This document shows positions 32,201 to 41,600 of a DNA stretch of 64,000 nucleotides, piece after piece. This DNA comes from Tretioscincus oriximinensis (taxonomy: Eukaryota > Chordata > Lepidosauria > Squamata > Gymnophthalmidae). Positions within the stretch are counted from its first letter, which is position 1; every line of letters starts with the position of its first letter. Both the position numbers and the translations under genes were made by a program. The notes beneath the pieces were generated by a model. It did not search any database. It was not told where the DNA came from and was given only the letters and a program-made list of their open reading frames with translations. The stretch covers positions 1,337,216 to 1,401,215 of the forward strand of contig JAJVDF010000247.1 in the NCBI GenBank assembly GCA_022410635.1, read 5' to 3'.

Positions 32201-35200
32201 ATTTAAAATCTTTAAGCCTCTGAGTTACTGCTTAGGAATTACATATATTGTTTGTTTATTCATTCATTTCTTTCTATTTCTCTTCTGCTCTATGGGAGGA
32301 GATTTAATTCATAATAAAACAAATTGCCTGGAAAGTAGAGAGTTGAAGTTTGATCCCCAGATGCTTCCCAGAAATATACAATGGCAAACCACTTCTATGT
32401 CTCTGTCAAGATAATTGCATAGAGGTGCCCATGCAGTAGCCTAAGAGTCAGTCATGACTCATTAGTACCCAATCTGCCTAAGCTCTAAGGCTTAGGACAG
32501 GTTATAAGACTACTAGTATAGTGGACAGAATTAAATTTGATTAGGTTATCACAGAAAGAGATAGCAAAGAGTAAAGAATTGAAGATTATCAATACTCTTC
32601 ATCTGTTCATTTCATTCTCAACAATGTTTTTGAATTTATGCCTGTTTGTATGTATGTAATCACAAGCAACAATAATTTTTTAAAAAATGGAAAAGGAACT
32701 TTGTAATAAAGCAGCAACCTGGAAAATAAGTATTACAAGGCCAATTCTCAATTTGTCTTACTTTGAAAAACAAAAGCCCTGCATAGATGTACTTGTAACT
32801 TAAATGTACTTAGAAGTTTAGTTGAACTCAAGAATGTCCTTTTTATTATACATCTTAAGTCTGTGTCTCTGTTATCTGTTTCTTTTTCCTTAGAACGGCA
32901 GAACCATGCCCGGGAACTGGTACAAAGCATCAGCTTAGCTGAGTGGGATGGCATCATAGCCATTTCAGGGGATGGACTTCTTCATGAGGTAATGGTCACA
33001 AATTGCTACTGAAAAAACAGAGCTTTTGGGTTTTCCCATTGGGGTTTGTTTTTGGTTCTGATGGCCAAGTCTGGGACTTTTGAATCATAGCATATTAGGC
33101 CTTTCTTGACCGGGCCTTGTTCTGGATTGCATCCCAGAGTAGAGGTGTGCCACTGCACTAATATGGGATACTGTACAGAATGAGACTCAGAAATGACCTT
33201 AGTGAAGTTCCTCCCGTTATTTCATTGTGTTTTGTGTTTCAGGTCAGAGGTGGGTCAAAAGTTTCATAAGACTCTTGAAATAGATTTCCTTCCTTCTGTT
33301 GCTCTTCCTATTATGTTAGGCCTCATATGTTTAAATAAACTATTAATTTATATGATGCACCAAGCAAGAACGGTAGAGAATTGTAATGCAGCGATTTATT
33401 TATGAGTCACTTGTGTTTATGATGAAGATAATATCTGAAATATTCAACCAGTAGATTAACAAGTTCCATGATACTGGAAGTGTGATTAAGAAATATGCTA
33501 TCTCTCATTTTATTCCAGGTTATTAATGGTTTGATGGAACGTCCAGACTGGGAAGAAGCCATAAAAATACCCCTTGGCATTCTTCCTTGTGGCTCAGGAA
33601 ATGCGGTTGCTGCAGCTATTAACTTCAGTGCTGGGTAAGTAGAAATGTTACATTAACAAGCTTTGTGTCTCCCCTCTGGCAGCCTGGAGGAATCAGAGCA
33701 GAAAAACATAACTGTGATTTAATCCTTAGTTTGCCTTCATCCAGACATAAACCAGGGTTTGCTGCATTTTCAAATACATATGGGAGATAAAAACACATCG
33801 TTTCAAAATAGAACACTACTTAAAAACAAATGGGAAGCAGCTGCATCAATAATATGACCAGTTCTATCCTGCATTTCCTTCTTGTACCGTAAATCCCAAA
33901 CTCTTCTACCTGAGGAGCCCTTAGGTTCAGGGGCAAGGCATGTATTTCCAAAAACGAACAACAAAGACTCCTTCTAATTATGAAAGCTGGGAATTTTTAT
34001 AGGTACTTCTAATATAAAAATAAATATCCTGGGGATGACAAATGTCCAGAGCATATGTCTCTTATACCAAACTTGTAAACCTCCTAGAAATCAAATTGCT
34101 AGACTGGATGAGCTCCTAGTTCAGTCAAACAGGTTTCTTCTTATTGGGGCTGTGAGGGAGAACTGGGATACCTAGATCTTGCTAAATTCTGGTTTGTCAT
34201 CTTTGTTGTAACAACACATTGACTTCTACATCTCTCTCATATTATTTATTCTTCTTTGAAAAAAAGGCACAGCTAGAGAGAGATGTTTCAGTGGTAGCTC
34301 GCCATCTAAAATTCTGTCTCTCCACCCTGCTTGGTGGGAAAGGCCAGCATAACTCTCATATATGGTAGGACTTTTTCCTCAAATTTATTTGTTCATATTC
34401 CACCCTATACCCAATGGTTTCAGGGCAGATTACAATTAAAAAATTATAAAATTGGCATGGCTGCCCAATGGGAGGTTTGTATAGTCATTTATGGTACAAG
34501 TGCATGGTAATGAAGCAATTTGGGCTCAGGTCATATGCAAATTAAATATAATTCTGCGTACAAATATCATGGAAGAAAAATATTATGTATTATGAATGAA
34601 ACATCAGCAGGAGGACTTTTTTTTGTAAAACAGAAAATTTGTGCTGGCCAGGGATAACTGTGGACCCTAGACAATTGGTACGACTATGTGACCAAATGCA
34701 TGTTATTTGCGCCAATTACCATCTTTGAGTGCATTCAGGAAACGCTTGAAAACATACCTCTTTAAAATGGTCCCTGGCAGAAAAAAAGGTTCCCCGGCCC
34801 TGTGTTAAGGGGGGAAAAGTTACATATGGTGGAAAATAAAATAAAGATACCCTAGGTAAGCAAATGGGATACAGTAATTGCCATTGATGTTTTACAAGAA
34901 ACTACAGCTTGAAACAAACAATCCTGATGATCCTTGATCAACTGAATGTTTGCTGAAAATAATAATTGTGGGTGAAGGAAAGTGTTTGAGTCTTTTTTGT
35001 GTCCTTTTTTGGTATTATGTCTCCGTTTGTACTATGTATGGTTGTAATATTTTTTCCCCTGTTTGGTTTGTATGTTTGCTATGTTTATACATATTTAATA
35101 AAATATTTCTGCTCGCCCTGTAACTTACAGACTCAGGGCAGGATACAAATTAATACCTAATCCAACCAAAGTTAAAAACAGAACCACACAGATTAAATCA

Positions 35201-37760
35201 GCAGTAAAACAGCAATAAAATTAAATTGCAGTGCCCAGGGCTGAGGGGCGACTATTTAATTAACTAAGGCTTAGATAAAGAAATGCATCCACACAAGATT
35301 CCTGAGTATCTACAGTTGAAAGTACCTGATGTGTTTCAGAGGAGAATTTGATTCATAATCCGGGACCTCTCACAAAGATGGACACCCCTGTAATTTCATA
35401 CAGAGGTGCCACTACTAAGATGATCTGCCTGACAGATTGTAAAGCAAGGGAGACAGGGCTCTTTTAGACTTCTTGCAACAGTATTTGCATATTATTTTTA
35501 TCCTTTGTTTTTAAAATGCATTGAATACACTTGACAACATGACTTGTATACATTGATCATTGCTTTATTTTTGAATTGTGCATCACTGTGAATATTACAA
35601 AATTGCAATAAAACAGACCTTAAAAAGAATCACAAGATGAGTTGCATTTGCACATATATTTAACTGTATCTGCTAAGCCTAGGCTGCAAACTCACTAGGG
35701 CTAAAAACAGATGTGAAAGTGGGTTTGCTATTCTCTGCGTGTATTTGGTTACCAGTAAAACCAACTGCAGAGTGTTCTCATGTTCTCAGTATACACACCA
35801 CTCGTTTTGTCAAAACCCGACACCACTGCTGTTTCTCGCCAATTGTGTTAATTCTACTTCGACTACGGAATTCCCTGTAGCCACTCTCCTTTATACAGGT
35901 GCTCCCATTTCAGATTTCCACTGATCCATGATGTAATGGTTACCACGGCCAACGATGAATGGGGACATGTTGCTGTACATATAACATTTTCTTCCAGTTC
36001 CTCCTAACCCCTGTTGAAGTAACATCTGCCCACAGGTCCTTTTGGGCAGCCTCAACCTCATTTTTATTTATAGCCAGAACATAAGGGTCACTATGCCCAG
36101 CAACTCTGCCGCCTGCACTTCTCTCCTAAGCTCCGATGAGGTTATGCTGGAGACCCCACTCCCATCAACAGCAGCAGCTGCCGCTAAGACTTCCCTTCCT
36201 CCTCCTTTCAGGGAGGGAGGGAAGAGCTTCATTCTGAAAACGGGAAGGGAAGCAACCCAGGGGGTTGGGTCTTGAAGTGTCCTCTCCTCCTCCTCCCCCT
36301 CCCCCATTCCTGAGCAGAGAAAAAGGTTTCTTCTTAGCCTTTTTCTGCTCAGGGAGGAGGCGGAGTAGCAACTTCAAGACCCCGAGCCCAACCAGGTTGC
36401 TTCCCATCTTTCAGGGAGGGAGGGAGGATGTAGGGGGAAGGAGAGGAGTCACACAGCAGCTGTGGGCAGAGCAACTATGGACAGAGGGTGGGAGGGAATG
36501 AAAGGGATCCAGTGCCATCACGGGGCATTTGGCTTTCAGATTGGCATCGGAGATTTCCAAAGCGCTTTTGCATCCTTTTTTAGCCCTAGTGTGTTTGTAG
36601 CCTGAAGTGTCTGTTTAGTATCAAGTGATGTCTGTTGCTTCCTTTTCTGCACTTCACTGTATCTGTTCTCATCTATTCCCCTCTTCAAATTAATCATCTT
36701 CTCTTGTTTTGATCTTTCTCTTACTGTATTGGACAGGTTCGAGCAGGTTTTGGGCCAGGAGCTGCTTACAAACTGCACCCTTCTGCTCTGCCATGGGAAC
36801 ACATCCCCCATGGACCTTGTGTCTATTACCACCTCGTCAGGTTCCCGCTCTTTTTCCTTCCTGAGTGTCGCCTGGGGCTTCATCTCAGATGTGGACATTG
36901 AGAGTGAGAAGTATCGGCACATGGGCCCAGCACGCTTTACCTTGGGAACAATTGTTCGCCTGGCCTCCCTAAACACGTACCGGGGACGGCTCTCCTACCT
37001 GCCTGCTTCTGAAAGTATTGCCCATCGTCCCATCCTGCGCAGCATTACCATGGCAGCCAATGGAAATCTTCCTTTCCAGCGCATGTCTCTCCACCGTACG
37101 GTCTCTGACCTGGGATTGTGTGAGGAGCAGCACTCCTGCTGCTTACGGGGAATTGAATCTGTGGACGAACCGACTCCCTCTCCCAACTCTCCTCCACCTT
37201 CTTCTAGTTTCCACTCTTCCAACTTCAGCTTTGATAACTTTTCTGAGGAGCTAGTGCCTGACATCAAGAGGCCTCAAGAAATGAAGCATCCAGCAACTGG
37301 GTCCACTGTGTCTCCTTCTGCCCATAAAGTGAATGGTCCGTCTGATGACTTTTTGGTCCCACTAGACCAACCAGTACCCAAGTCTTGGGTAACATTGGAA
37401 GATGATTTTGTATTGGTCTTGGCTATCTACCAGACTCACTTAGGGGCTGACCTGTTCACCGTGCCCTTTGCCTGCTTTAACGATGGCCTTATTCACCTTT
37501 GCTACGTTAAAGCAGGCATCTCGCGGGCAAGCCTCATGCGCCTCTTCTTAGCTATGGAAAAAGGCACTCACTTCGAGCAGGAGTCTCCCTACTTGACTTA
37601 CATTCCTGTGCGGGCTTTCCGCATTGAGCCCCTGACTCACAAAGGCATCCTCACTGTTGATGGCGAGAGAGTGGAATATGGTCCCATTCAGGGGCAAGTC
37701 CATCGGGGGGCAGCCAATCTACTGACTGGGATGAGCCAGGTTAAAATAACAACTTTCTGA
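7882..37760 (+). CDS. SPHK2: Sphingosine kinase 2, complete coding region in five exons
   Basis: Phosphorylates sphingosine with ATP to sphingosine-1-phosphate, a lipid signal; in mammals SPHK2 acts in nucleus, mitochondria and ER. The CDS joins 7882-8299, 31825-31974, 32894-32988, 33519-33634 and 36737-37760, giving 600 residues with no stop. Diacylglycerol-kinase-type catalytic motifs are intact: VNPFGGKG (156-163), SGDGLLHE (214-221, catalytic Asp216) and PCGSGNA (244-250). The substrate-binding block SVAWGFISDVD (303-313) and C-terminal VDGERVEYGP (567-576) are also present. SPHK2 rather than SPHK1 is indicated by the long N-terminal extension (LLHGEFGAYP, 15-24), a basic cluster KKKK (87-90) where human SPHK2 has its NLS, and the Pro/Ser-rich insert with LHRTVSDLGL (378-387), matching the mammalian regulated export signal. 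Human forms are 618 and 654 residues. The chosen ATG matches the shorter human form; an upstream extension is possible. Neighbours RPL18 and DBP confirm orthology. Confidence 0.96.
11632..11654. repeat. (TA)n microsatellite
   Basis: About 11 uninterrupted TA units directly beside a diverged foldback MITE copy. Confidence 0.95.
11660..11775. repeat. Foldback MITE copy
   Basis: Begins 'aactatgacatgcccc' and ends 'aaaataaggctcagtgcagaa', matching the TIR and body of the copy at 54201-54304. Confidence 0.55.
11916..12182 (-). repeat. tRNA-derived SINE, family 1
   Basis: Minus-orientation copy with the GAAGAAGAA-side tail at 11916 and the tRNA-like head near 12120-12182. It is closely similar to 3480-3786. 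Confidence 0.75.
12318..12445. repeat. Foldback MITE copy (degenerate)
   Basis: Shows 'gttccagaaagtaagctaagg' and 'gccataatagggcctg ... acatgtggaca', the order found in other family copies; TIRs are degraded. Confidence 0.4.
13999..14320 (-). repeat. LINE 3'-end fragment (CR1-like)
   Basis: Starts with the 'gaacataagaagagccatac' block. It extends further into the element than 3051-3270 and includes the antisense of the 'ggtggtagctaacagctt' segment, which codes for the RT C-terminus in the copy at 28585-29136. Confidence 0.7.
14850..15080 (+). repeat. tRNA-derived SINE, family 2 (Sauria-like), two partial copies
   Basis: Contains 'gaaagcagagagttgctgac', 'ctctccagaagcaag' and 'catgtagtcaaccaagagt', shared with 16991-17172, 18264-18440 and 32292-32460. 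The 5' 30 bases look like the tail of a preceding copy. The 3' 'agtcatgactc' type ending of the family resembles squamate SINEs. Confidence 0.6.
15865..15953. repeat. Short palindromic MITE (Tc1/mariner-type), copy 1
   Basis: Near-perfect hairpin: 'ttgctcaaaaacaattaag', 'ggaacactttaacata', a 6-base loop, then the inverse 'tatgttaaagtgttcc' back to 'ttttgagcagta'. It is flanked by TA-rich sequence. A second copy lies at 21510-21582. The TGCTCAAA...GGGAACAC terminus is that of a Tc1/mariner-like family known in fish and reptiles. Confidence 0.75.
16991..17172 (+). repeat. tRNA-derived SINE, family 2 (Sauria-like)
   Basis: Head 'agctttttgctaatgcaag', B-box-like 'ccagttcaatccctag' and tail 'cagtcaaccatgactcaat' are all recognisable. 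Confidence 0.65.
17490..17570 (+). repeat. Interspersed repeat fragment ('agcactt...gatactaacaag' family)
   Basis: The core 'agcacttgagatactaacaag' followed by 'tatgagtttttgtagacaag' recurs at 12183-12290, 12546-12620, 23509-23671, 57967-58060 and, inverted, near 11040-11150. It is widespread in reptile genomes; class not assigned. Confidence 0.5.
18264..18440 (+). repeat. tRNA-derived SINE, family 2 (Sauria-like)
   Basis: Shows 'gctgtagctcaatgtaatg' as head, 'tagttcaatctccaatct' as B box and 'acacagtcaacatgaaa' near the tail. Confidence 0.65.
18595..18957 (+). repeat. LINE 3' end (L2/CR1-type RT C-terminus)
   Basis: One frame reads RRAFSVMAPTLWNQLPLEI and then FRKSLKTYL, the typical C-terminal end of L2/CR1-clade reverse transcriptases. 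It is followed by 'ggagaggggcggcatataaa' and a TAAATAAATAA tail. 5'-truncated, so inactive. Confidence 0.75.
20246..20507 (-). repeat. tRNA-derived SINE, family 1 (diverged)
   Basis: Shares 'caaagggactcagagcggct' with the other minus copies. The tRNA-like head at the right end (20440-20507) is diverged. Confidence 0.6.
20710..21400 (+). repeat. LINE 3' end interrupted by a hAT element
   Basis: Before 20790 a frame reads RRAFSVVAPVL, then stops. After 21130 it resumes at a KTYLFTQAF-like stretch, as at 18595-18957. The copy was split by the hAT insertion at 20791-21122 and ends near a poly-A run at 21399. Confidence 0.65.
20791..21122. mobile_element. Non-autonomous hAT element with 8-bp target duplication
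   Basis: Terminal inverted repeats CAGGGGTCCTCAAA (left) and TTTGAGGACCCCTG (right). It is flanked on both sides by CTCTAAAA (20783-20790 and 21123-21130), an intact 8-bp target duplication typical of hAT. The 332-bp body is pyrimidine-rich and has no transposase frame. The ends resemble Charlie-type hAT elements; this name is from memory. Confidence 0.88.
21510..21582. repeat. Short palindromic MITE (Tc1/mariner-type), copy 2
   Basis: Same hairpin as 15865-15953: 'tgctcaaaccaattaaggg', 'aacac', and the inverse arm ending 'ttttgagcagta'. The left arm carries a small deletion. Confidence 0.75.
23509..23671. repeat. Inverted repeat with internal 22-bp tandem duplication
   Basis: The left arm 23543-23587 ('aaaggagctagtaccact...') pairs with the right arm ending at 23671 ('...agtgctactagctccttt'). 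Between them a 22-base unit beginning 'gacacccacttttctcagg' is repeated exactly at 23603-23624 and 23625-23646. The arms belong to the 'actaaca' interspersed family. Confidence 0.8.
23885..24053 (-). repeat. Degenerate LINE 3'-end fragment
   Basis: A worn copy of the block at 3051-3270: 'agaacatagcatgaggccg', 'ccagctagtgttcatcctg', 'tagccattctagtagc'. Confidence 0.45.
26082..26330 (-). repeat. CR1-type LINE 3' fragment
   Basis: Begins 'aatcacagaatcataagag', the antisense of the ATTCTATGATTCT-type CR1 end, and continues as antisense of the RT C-terminus region ('...ttgtggctgttccactgac'). Confidence 0.6.
26804..27165 (+). repeat. Dispersed repeat with pyrimidine-rich core, copy 2
   Basis: The left flank 'tatatgctagagcctgtagc' and right flank 'ggctggcaaagttccgagcc' match, in opposite orientation, the flanks of the purine tract at 295-560. 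The core (about 26840-27040) is CT-rich. Confidence 0.55.
28585..29136 (+). repeat. LINE fragment with RT C-terminus (CR1-like)
   Basis: A frame reads LRGDFTEVYKIMHGMD, and later, after a frame change, LPEEVVVANSLDRFKTGLD. These are the hallmarks of the C-terminal end of CR1-clade reverse transcriptases. A 3' untranslated part then ends 'ggctcttcttatgttctta'. It is 5'-truncated and frameshifted, so it is a dead copy. It anchors the identity of the 3051, 13999 and 23885 fragments. Confidence 0.75.
29250..29534. mobile_element. Non-autonomous DNA transposon with GC-rich core
   Basis: The 12-bp terminal inverted repeats AGGGTTGCCATA (29250-29261) and TATGGCAACCCT (29523-29534) match exactly. 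ATATATAT lies on both sides (29242-29249 and 29535-29542), consistent with an 8-bp duplication, though a pre-existing TA run makes this uncertain. Inside are a short 'cccggtaaaccggg' hairpin, a C-rich (CCGCTAAC)-like stretch and a GCGCGCA-rich segment. No transposase. Confidence 0.8.
29960..30150 (+). repeat. LINE 3' untranslated fragment
   Basis: 'cttatctttttacccaagcc' encodes the same YLFTQAF-type ending as 20710-21400. A 'tgatataaatatgaa' tail follows. Confidence 0.45.
31825..31974 (+). CDS. SPHK2: SPHK2 coding exon 2 (ATP-binding motif)
   Basis: Acceptor TTGTAG ends at 31824; donor GTGAGA starts at 31975. Phase 1 at both ends; residues 140-189. Encodes RPRRLLLLVNPFGGKGNALQ, the conserved nucleotide-binding segment of lipid kinases, then SFNLIQT. 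It is preceded by a 23.5-kb intron. Confidence 0.96.
32292..32460 (+). repeat. tRNA-derived SINE, family 2 (Sauria-like)
   Basis: Lies in SPHK2 intron 2. It has 'gaaagtagagagttgaag', B-box-like 'gtttgatccccag', 'aatggcaaaccacttctatg' and the tail 'agagtcagtcatgactc'. Confidence 0.65.
32894..32988 (+). CDS. SPHK2: SPHK2 coding exon 3 (catalytic SGDG)
   Basis: Acceptor CCTTAG ends at 32893; donor GTAATG starts at 32989. It enters in phase 1 and leaves in phase 0; residues 190-221. Encodes ERQNHARELVQ and SGDGLLHE, with the catalytic-base aspartate of the family. Confidence 0.96.
33519..33634 (+). CDS. SPHK2: SPHK2 coding exon 4
   Basis: Acceptor TTCCAG ends at 33518; donor GTAAGT starts at 33635. 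Residues 222-259 plus two bases of Gly260. Encodes VINGLMERPDWEEAIK and the glycine-rich ILPCGSGNA motif. Confidence 0.96.
33635..36736 (+). other. SPHK2 intron 4
   Basis: 3.1 kb between the last two coding exons. It holds SINE/LINE tail remnants near 34380-34440, 34720-34870 and 35100-35160, and a GC-richer end (36160-36500) with purine runs and a minisatellite-like base composition. No coding exon is seen. Confidence 0.7.
36737..37760 (+). CDS. SPHK2: SPHK2 last coding exon, with isoform-specific insert
   Basis: Acceptor GGACAG ends at 36736. The exon completes Gly260 and encodes residues 261-600, then TGA (37758-37760). It contains the substrate-binding block SVAWGFISDVD, the variable Pro/Ser-rich insert (about 350-470) with LHRTVSDLGL, and the conserved C-terminal VDGERVEYGP. 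The insert is shorter than in human SPHK2, which accounts for most of the length difference. A GC-rich stretch just upstream (about 36160-36500) is intronic. Confidence 0.96.
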
Positions 37761-39360
37761 CTCAAGTTGTTGCCACTTTAGTCACGGGGGCGTATAGCAG
37801 ATCTAAACAAACTTGTGTCCTTTTCCACTACTTTGCTGCAAAAATGGGCCTGAGGTATGTATGTGTGCAAGCATGGTTTTCTGATTTGCACAGCTACCAG
37901 AGGGCAAGTTGCTTAAAACCACGGCTTGCTCTTCTAGGCTCTTGAGCGCACATACTATACACCTCCTTAACAAGCTAGGGATAACAGATCTCAAATGCTT
38001 TTTTCCCCTTCCCATAATCCTTAACTGGTATCTNAGAAGTACAGAGATTTGCTCAACAGTTCTATCCTTTTATACCCCATTAACCTGATTTTGCAAGCCA
38101 GTCTATGTCTCCCCTTAAGAAAACACCAGGAGGCTGGTGTTAGATCAGGAACAGAAAAGATGTGATGCTTTCCCTCCTTATTTCTCCCATATTAGGATCC
38201 CCTCATCAGAACCCATGACTTTACCAAGTATTCCCTTCCTAAGAAGCTTTTTTTTCCTCCAGATTTTTGTACAATGGTCTATCCCATCCCAGTGATTATG
38301 GGTATCTTAGTCATATCTCCTTTGGACAGTGTGACTGAACAAAACTAGAAATGTTTTGGGTCCCAGGCCTTTGCCATGCTGCTTGTTTCATGACTGTATG
38401 AAGGAAATATTGAAAGATCATTGAGATAGATGAAATTGGAAATCATATCTATCTATTACACTAATTGTCCTTGGCTCTTTAGGCTTTGTGATAAAAAATT
38501 ATGACATATTTCCTTCAAGAATTCCCCTTCTCCCTTTCTTGTATTTTTCTGTTTGTTTCCTTCCTTCACTTGAATCATACCCCTTTTGTGCTGAATGGGA
38601 GTTCTCTGAGACTGGCCTGTGATCTAAGATTTGCACTTTTTTTGGCCAATGTTTCACAAAACAATGTCAGAACGAGACAAGGCCTCATTTGTTGACAGTG
38701 GTCAGTATGTTGCTCACTCAGAACACTTCATACATAATATAAATAATGACAAGAGGGAAGATCTTTTAAATGGGGAGTTGAATTTATGAGATAACCTACA
38801 AAACACTCCTGTTGCCTATTTGTTTGATTTTCTGTAAAAAAAACTAGAAATAACTGATGCCAGTGATTTTACTTTTTCTCTTGGTTTCTGCTGGGAAATT
38901 AAACCTGACAGCTTTTTCAAGTTGTGTTTAGTTCTAACATTCCCCCAGCAAATGAAAACCAAGAACATTTCAGGGGAAGAATGGGACCATTTTTCTGCCA
39001 TTTTCTTATTTTAGTTAGCCAGAAGTGAAGGGGTAAGAGAGGAAGCTATAACTGGACCCTTCCAAGAACACACTGGATGAATGTACTGTAACTTTCTCTG
39101 GGGATATGATGGGCAAATTCTTTTTTTTTCTTCTCCCCACCATGTGGGGGTTGACAAGCAATTAAAATGATCTAATACTGTAATAGAGATCTCTGTGTAT
39201 ATGAAATTATATTCACCATACAAGTATTGTGCATTTTTCATAACAAACGCCAAATCCAGGAACTCAGTTTGATAAATACTTCCTTTAAATGTTTCCCCCC
39301 ATCTCCATAATGAAATGATCAAGCCTATATAATAAATGGCTTTCTAATGGACTAGTTGTG
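37761..39360 (+). other. Probable SPHK2 3' UTR
   Basis: Follows the stop codon with no recognisable repeat until 39653. AATAAA at 39331-39336, followed by a GT-rich stretch ('ctagttgtgaccc'), is a candidate poly(A) signal giving a 3' UTR of about 1.6 kb. A second AATAAA is at 40181-40186. The end is not proven. Confidence 0.45.
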
Positions 39361-39653
39361 ACCCAATCTGAAACCGAAAAATGATGAGAAATTAATTTGC
39401 TCTATGTTCTCAGACTGATGCAAAACTCCTGTTTTTTAATGAAGAAAACTAGATGGGGGTTATTTATTATCTAAATACTTCAAAGAAGAACTTACTGATA
39501 GAAAGGGAAGTTTCACTTTGAACTATCAAGGACTTATTGATTCCAACAAAAAGAGGAAATGGGCAATATTGCCAAAAGCTTGGGTTTAATTTCTGCTGTG
39601 GAAGTTTGAACAGTGTACTTTAGAGAAGTGAAGTATATTAAGCATAGGATATA

Positions 39654-39955
39654 CAGTGGTACCTCGGTTCTCGAACGCCTTGAAAGTCGACCAAATCGAT
39701 GTTCGACCGGCAGATTCCAGAAACTTTTGTCCTGGAATCCGAACACCGATTTGGAACTCGAACTTCCTTCGGCGTTCTTTCGGCCAGGCGCGCCTTGCTG
39801 ACATCATCAGAGTGCGATTTTTCGGCCAGGCGCGCCTTGCTGAGGTCATCAGAGTGCGTTTTTTCGGCCCGGCGCGCCTTGCTTCGGTTCTCAAACAAAT
39901 TGGTTCTCGACCGTCCTGCCGGAACGAATTGTGTTCGAGAACCGAGGTACCACTG
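39654..39955. mobile_element. Tc1/mariner-pogo (Tigger-like) MITE
   Basis: Inverted ends CAGTGGTACCTCGGTTCTCG and its reverse complement at the right end match over more than 20 bases and are flanked by TA on both sides (39652-39653 and 39956-39957), the target duplication of this superfamily. 302 bp with no transposase. Internally a 42-bp unit containing GGCGCGCC is repeated 2.6 times (39778-39889). Confidence 0.88.
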
Positions 39956-41534
39956 TAATAGGTTTCTTCCTTCAGGATTTTGCTAAACCATAGAAGCTGC
40001 TCCTAGGAAATGCAATGAAGGGCTCTCAAAGTAATTCACTCATCCCTCATTATTCATGGTTTTAATATCTGCTAGCTTTATGTATTTACGGGTACAGAAC
40101 TGAAGAGTTTTTGATACCGGCGGCTCCCGTATCAGTACAGACTTGCATTTTTGCTGTGTTTTTTTCATGGGCAATTGGGGAATAAAGCTGCCAACTTTGG
40201 TTAGTTCATAGTCCTCTCAAGCTTTGCATTACTCACTGCTAGATTTTGGCACCTCTAGGAGAGTTGAAAACACTCGAAAGTCATCAGCAGCTGTTGCCCT
40301 TTGGTCCTCTGACCTTAGTAATCTCTCTATTTTTTCCCCTGTAGAACTTTCAAATGCAATTTCCCACCAAATCCACATTGTGCTATAGGCCCAGTGATTC
40401 AGTGTTTGCAAATTTGACGCCTCATTGCATAATGACGTCTAGAAACGTGACCCCAGTGCATAATGAGAGCCAAGTAGTCATCAGAGCTGTGTGTATCAGT
40501 GTACAAACCCCGATATCAAAGCTCAGAAGCCTTTGAAAGTTTGATGCTGGATTCTATACTGAGCCTTTGGTCCACCTTTTTCCTCCTCAAAACATCTAAA
40601 TGAACAAGTGTCCTTCACTGTGGACAATGAGGAGGTACAAAATTTGCAAATAGTGAGGCATAGAAACTGGCAATTCCAACCCACCCAGTTGAGGAGGGGG
40701 AAATATGCTGCTGTGATATACAATCGTTATACAATTCTGGTATGGCTGGTACTTGAAACTTGCAGTTATTAAAAGTGAATAATGAGGGGGGCCTATTGCA
40801 GCTTCTGTAAGTCAGACTAGCCACGAGTATGGATAAGAGTGAAAGGCTCCTTATTATCAACTAGAACAGGGTATCAGACCAGTGCTNGAATTGCACAAGA
40901 ATCTTGTACATTTTGTGAGATGCTCCATTCTCATGCAAAATATAAATCCCTGTACAGAAACATGCAGGAAATGCACCTGGACTGGGAGTGACAACATTAT
41001 GATGTCACTCCCACCCCCTGCTTCTGGAAAGGGCATCCCAGGGCTGGAAGTGACATCACAAAATCCCCATGTGTAAGGAGAACTCCAAATGTATGAGATT
41101 TTCGGGTTCCTGCTAGGAGATTTCTGGGCAGAAAACCGAGCACCATATGACTTGTAAAGAAAGGATTCCAAAATGGTTGCCAATAGGAATGGCAGCCATT
41201 TTGGATGGCTGCTTTGAGAGGGGAAGATAATTTAATCAGAGAGCTAAAATATATATTTAAATTTTATGCATAAAACAAAGAATGCCACTAACTATGGTGG
41301 TTTTCTTTCTGTTAGATTCAGGTCTTCTCACAGAAATGAGAGAAAACGGGAGGAAGGCAGTTTGCTTACTCAAGTTGTGAGAAATTTCTAGAGTAAAAAG
41401 CTTGGGCGATCTGGTTGGGCCAAAATCTTCAAAATCTGCAGGCCAGATTTAATTCTTAGGCTATTGATGATTATCTTAAATATATACAATTCCTTAACTA
41501 AGGGGTGTCCAACTTATAGCTGTTCAGATGTTAC

Positions 41535-41600
41535 TGAACTTCAACTCCCAGCATTCTATGCCACATACTGATCCAATGGAATGCTGGAAGTTGTAGTTCA
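41535..41600. repeat. Inverted-repeat element ('cttcaactcccagcattc')
   Basis: The left arm 41535-41556 and right arm 41578-41600 are inverse copies. The arm resembles the ZNF143/SBS consensus and is common in reptile interspersed repeats. Related single arms occur near 27890-27950 and 61915-61955. Confidence 0.65.

Noticed and set aside
39586..39898. Arg/Ala-rich repeat protein frames
   Set aside because: They are produced by the 42-bp tandem units in the MITE at 39654-39955.
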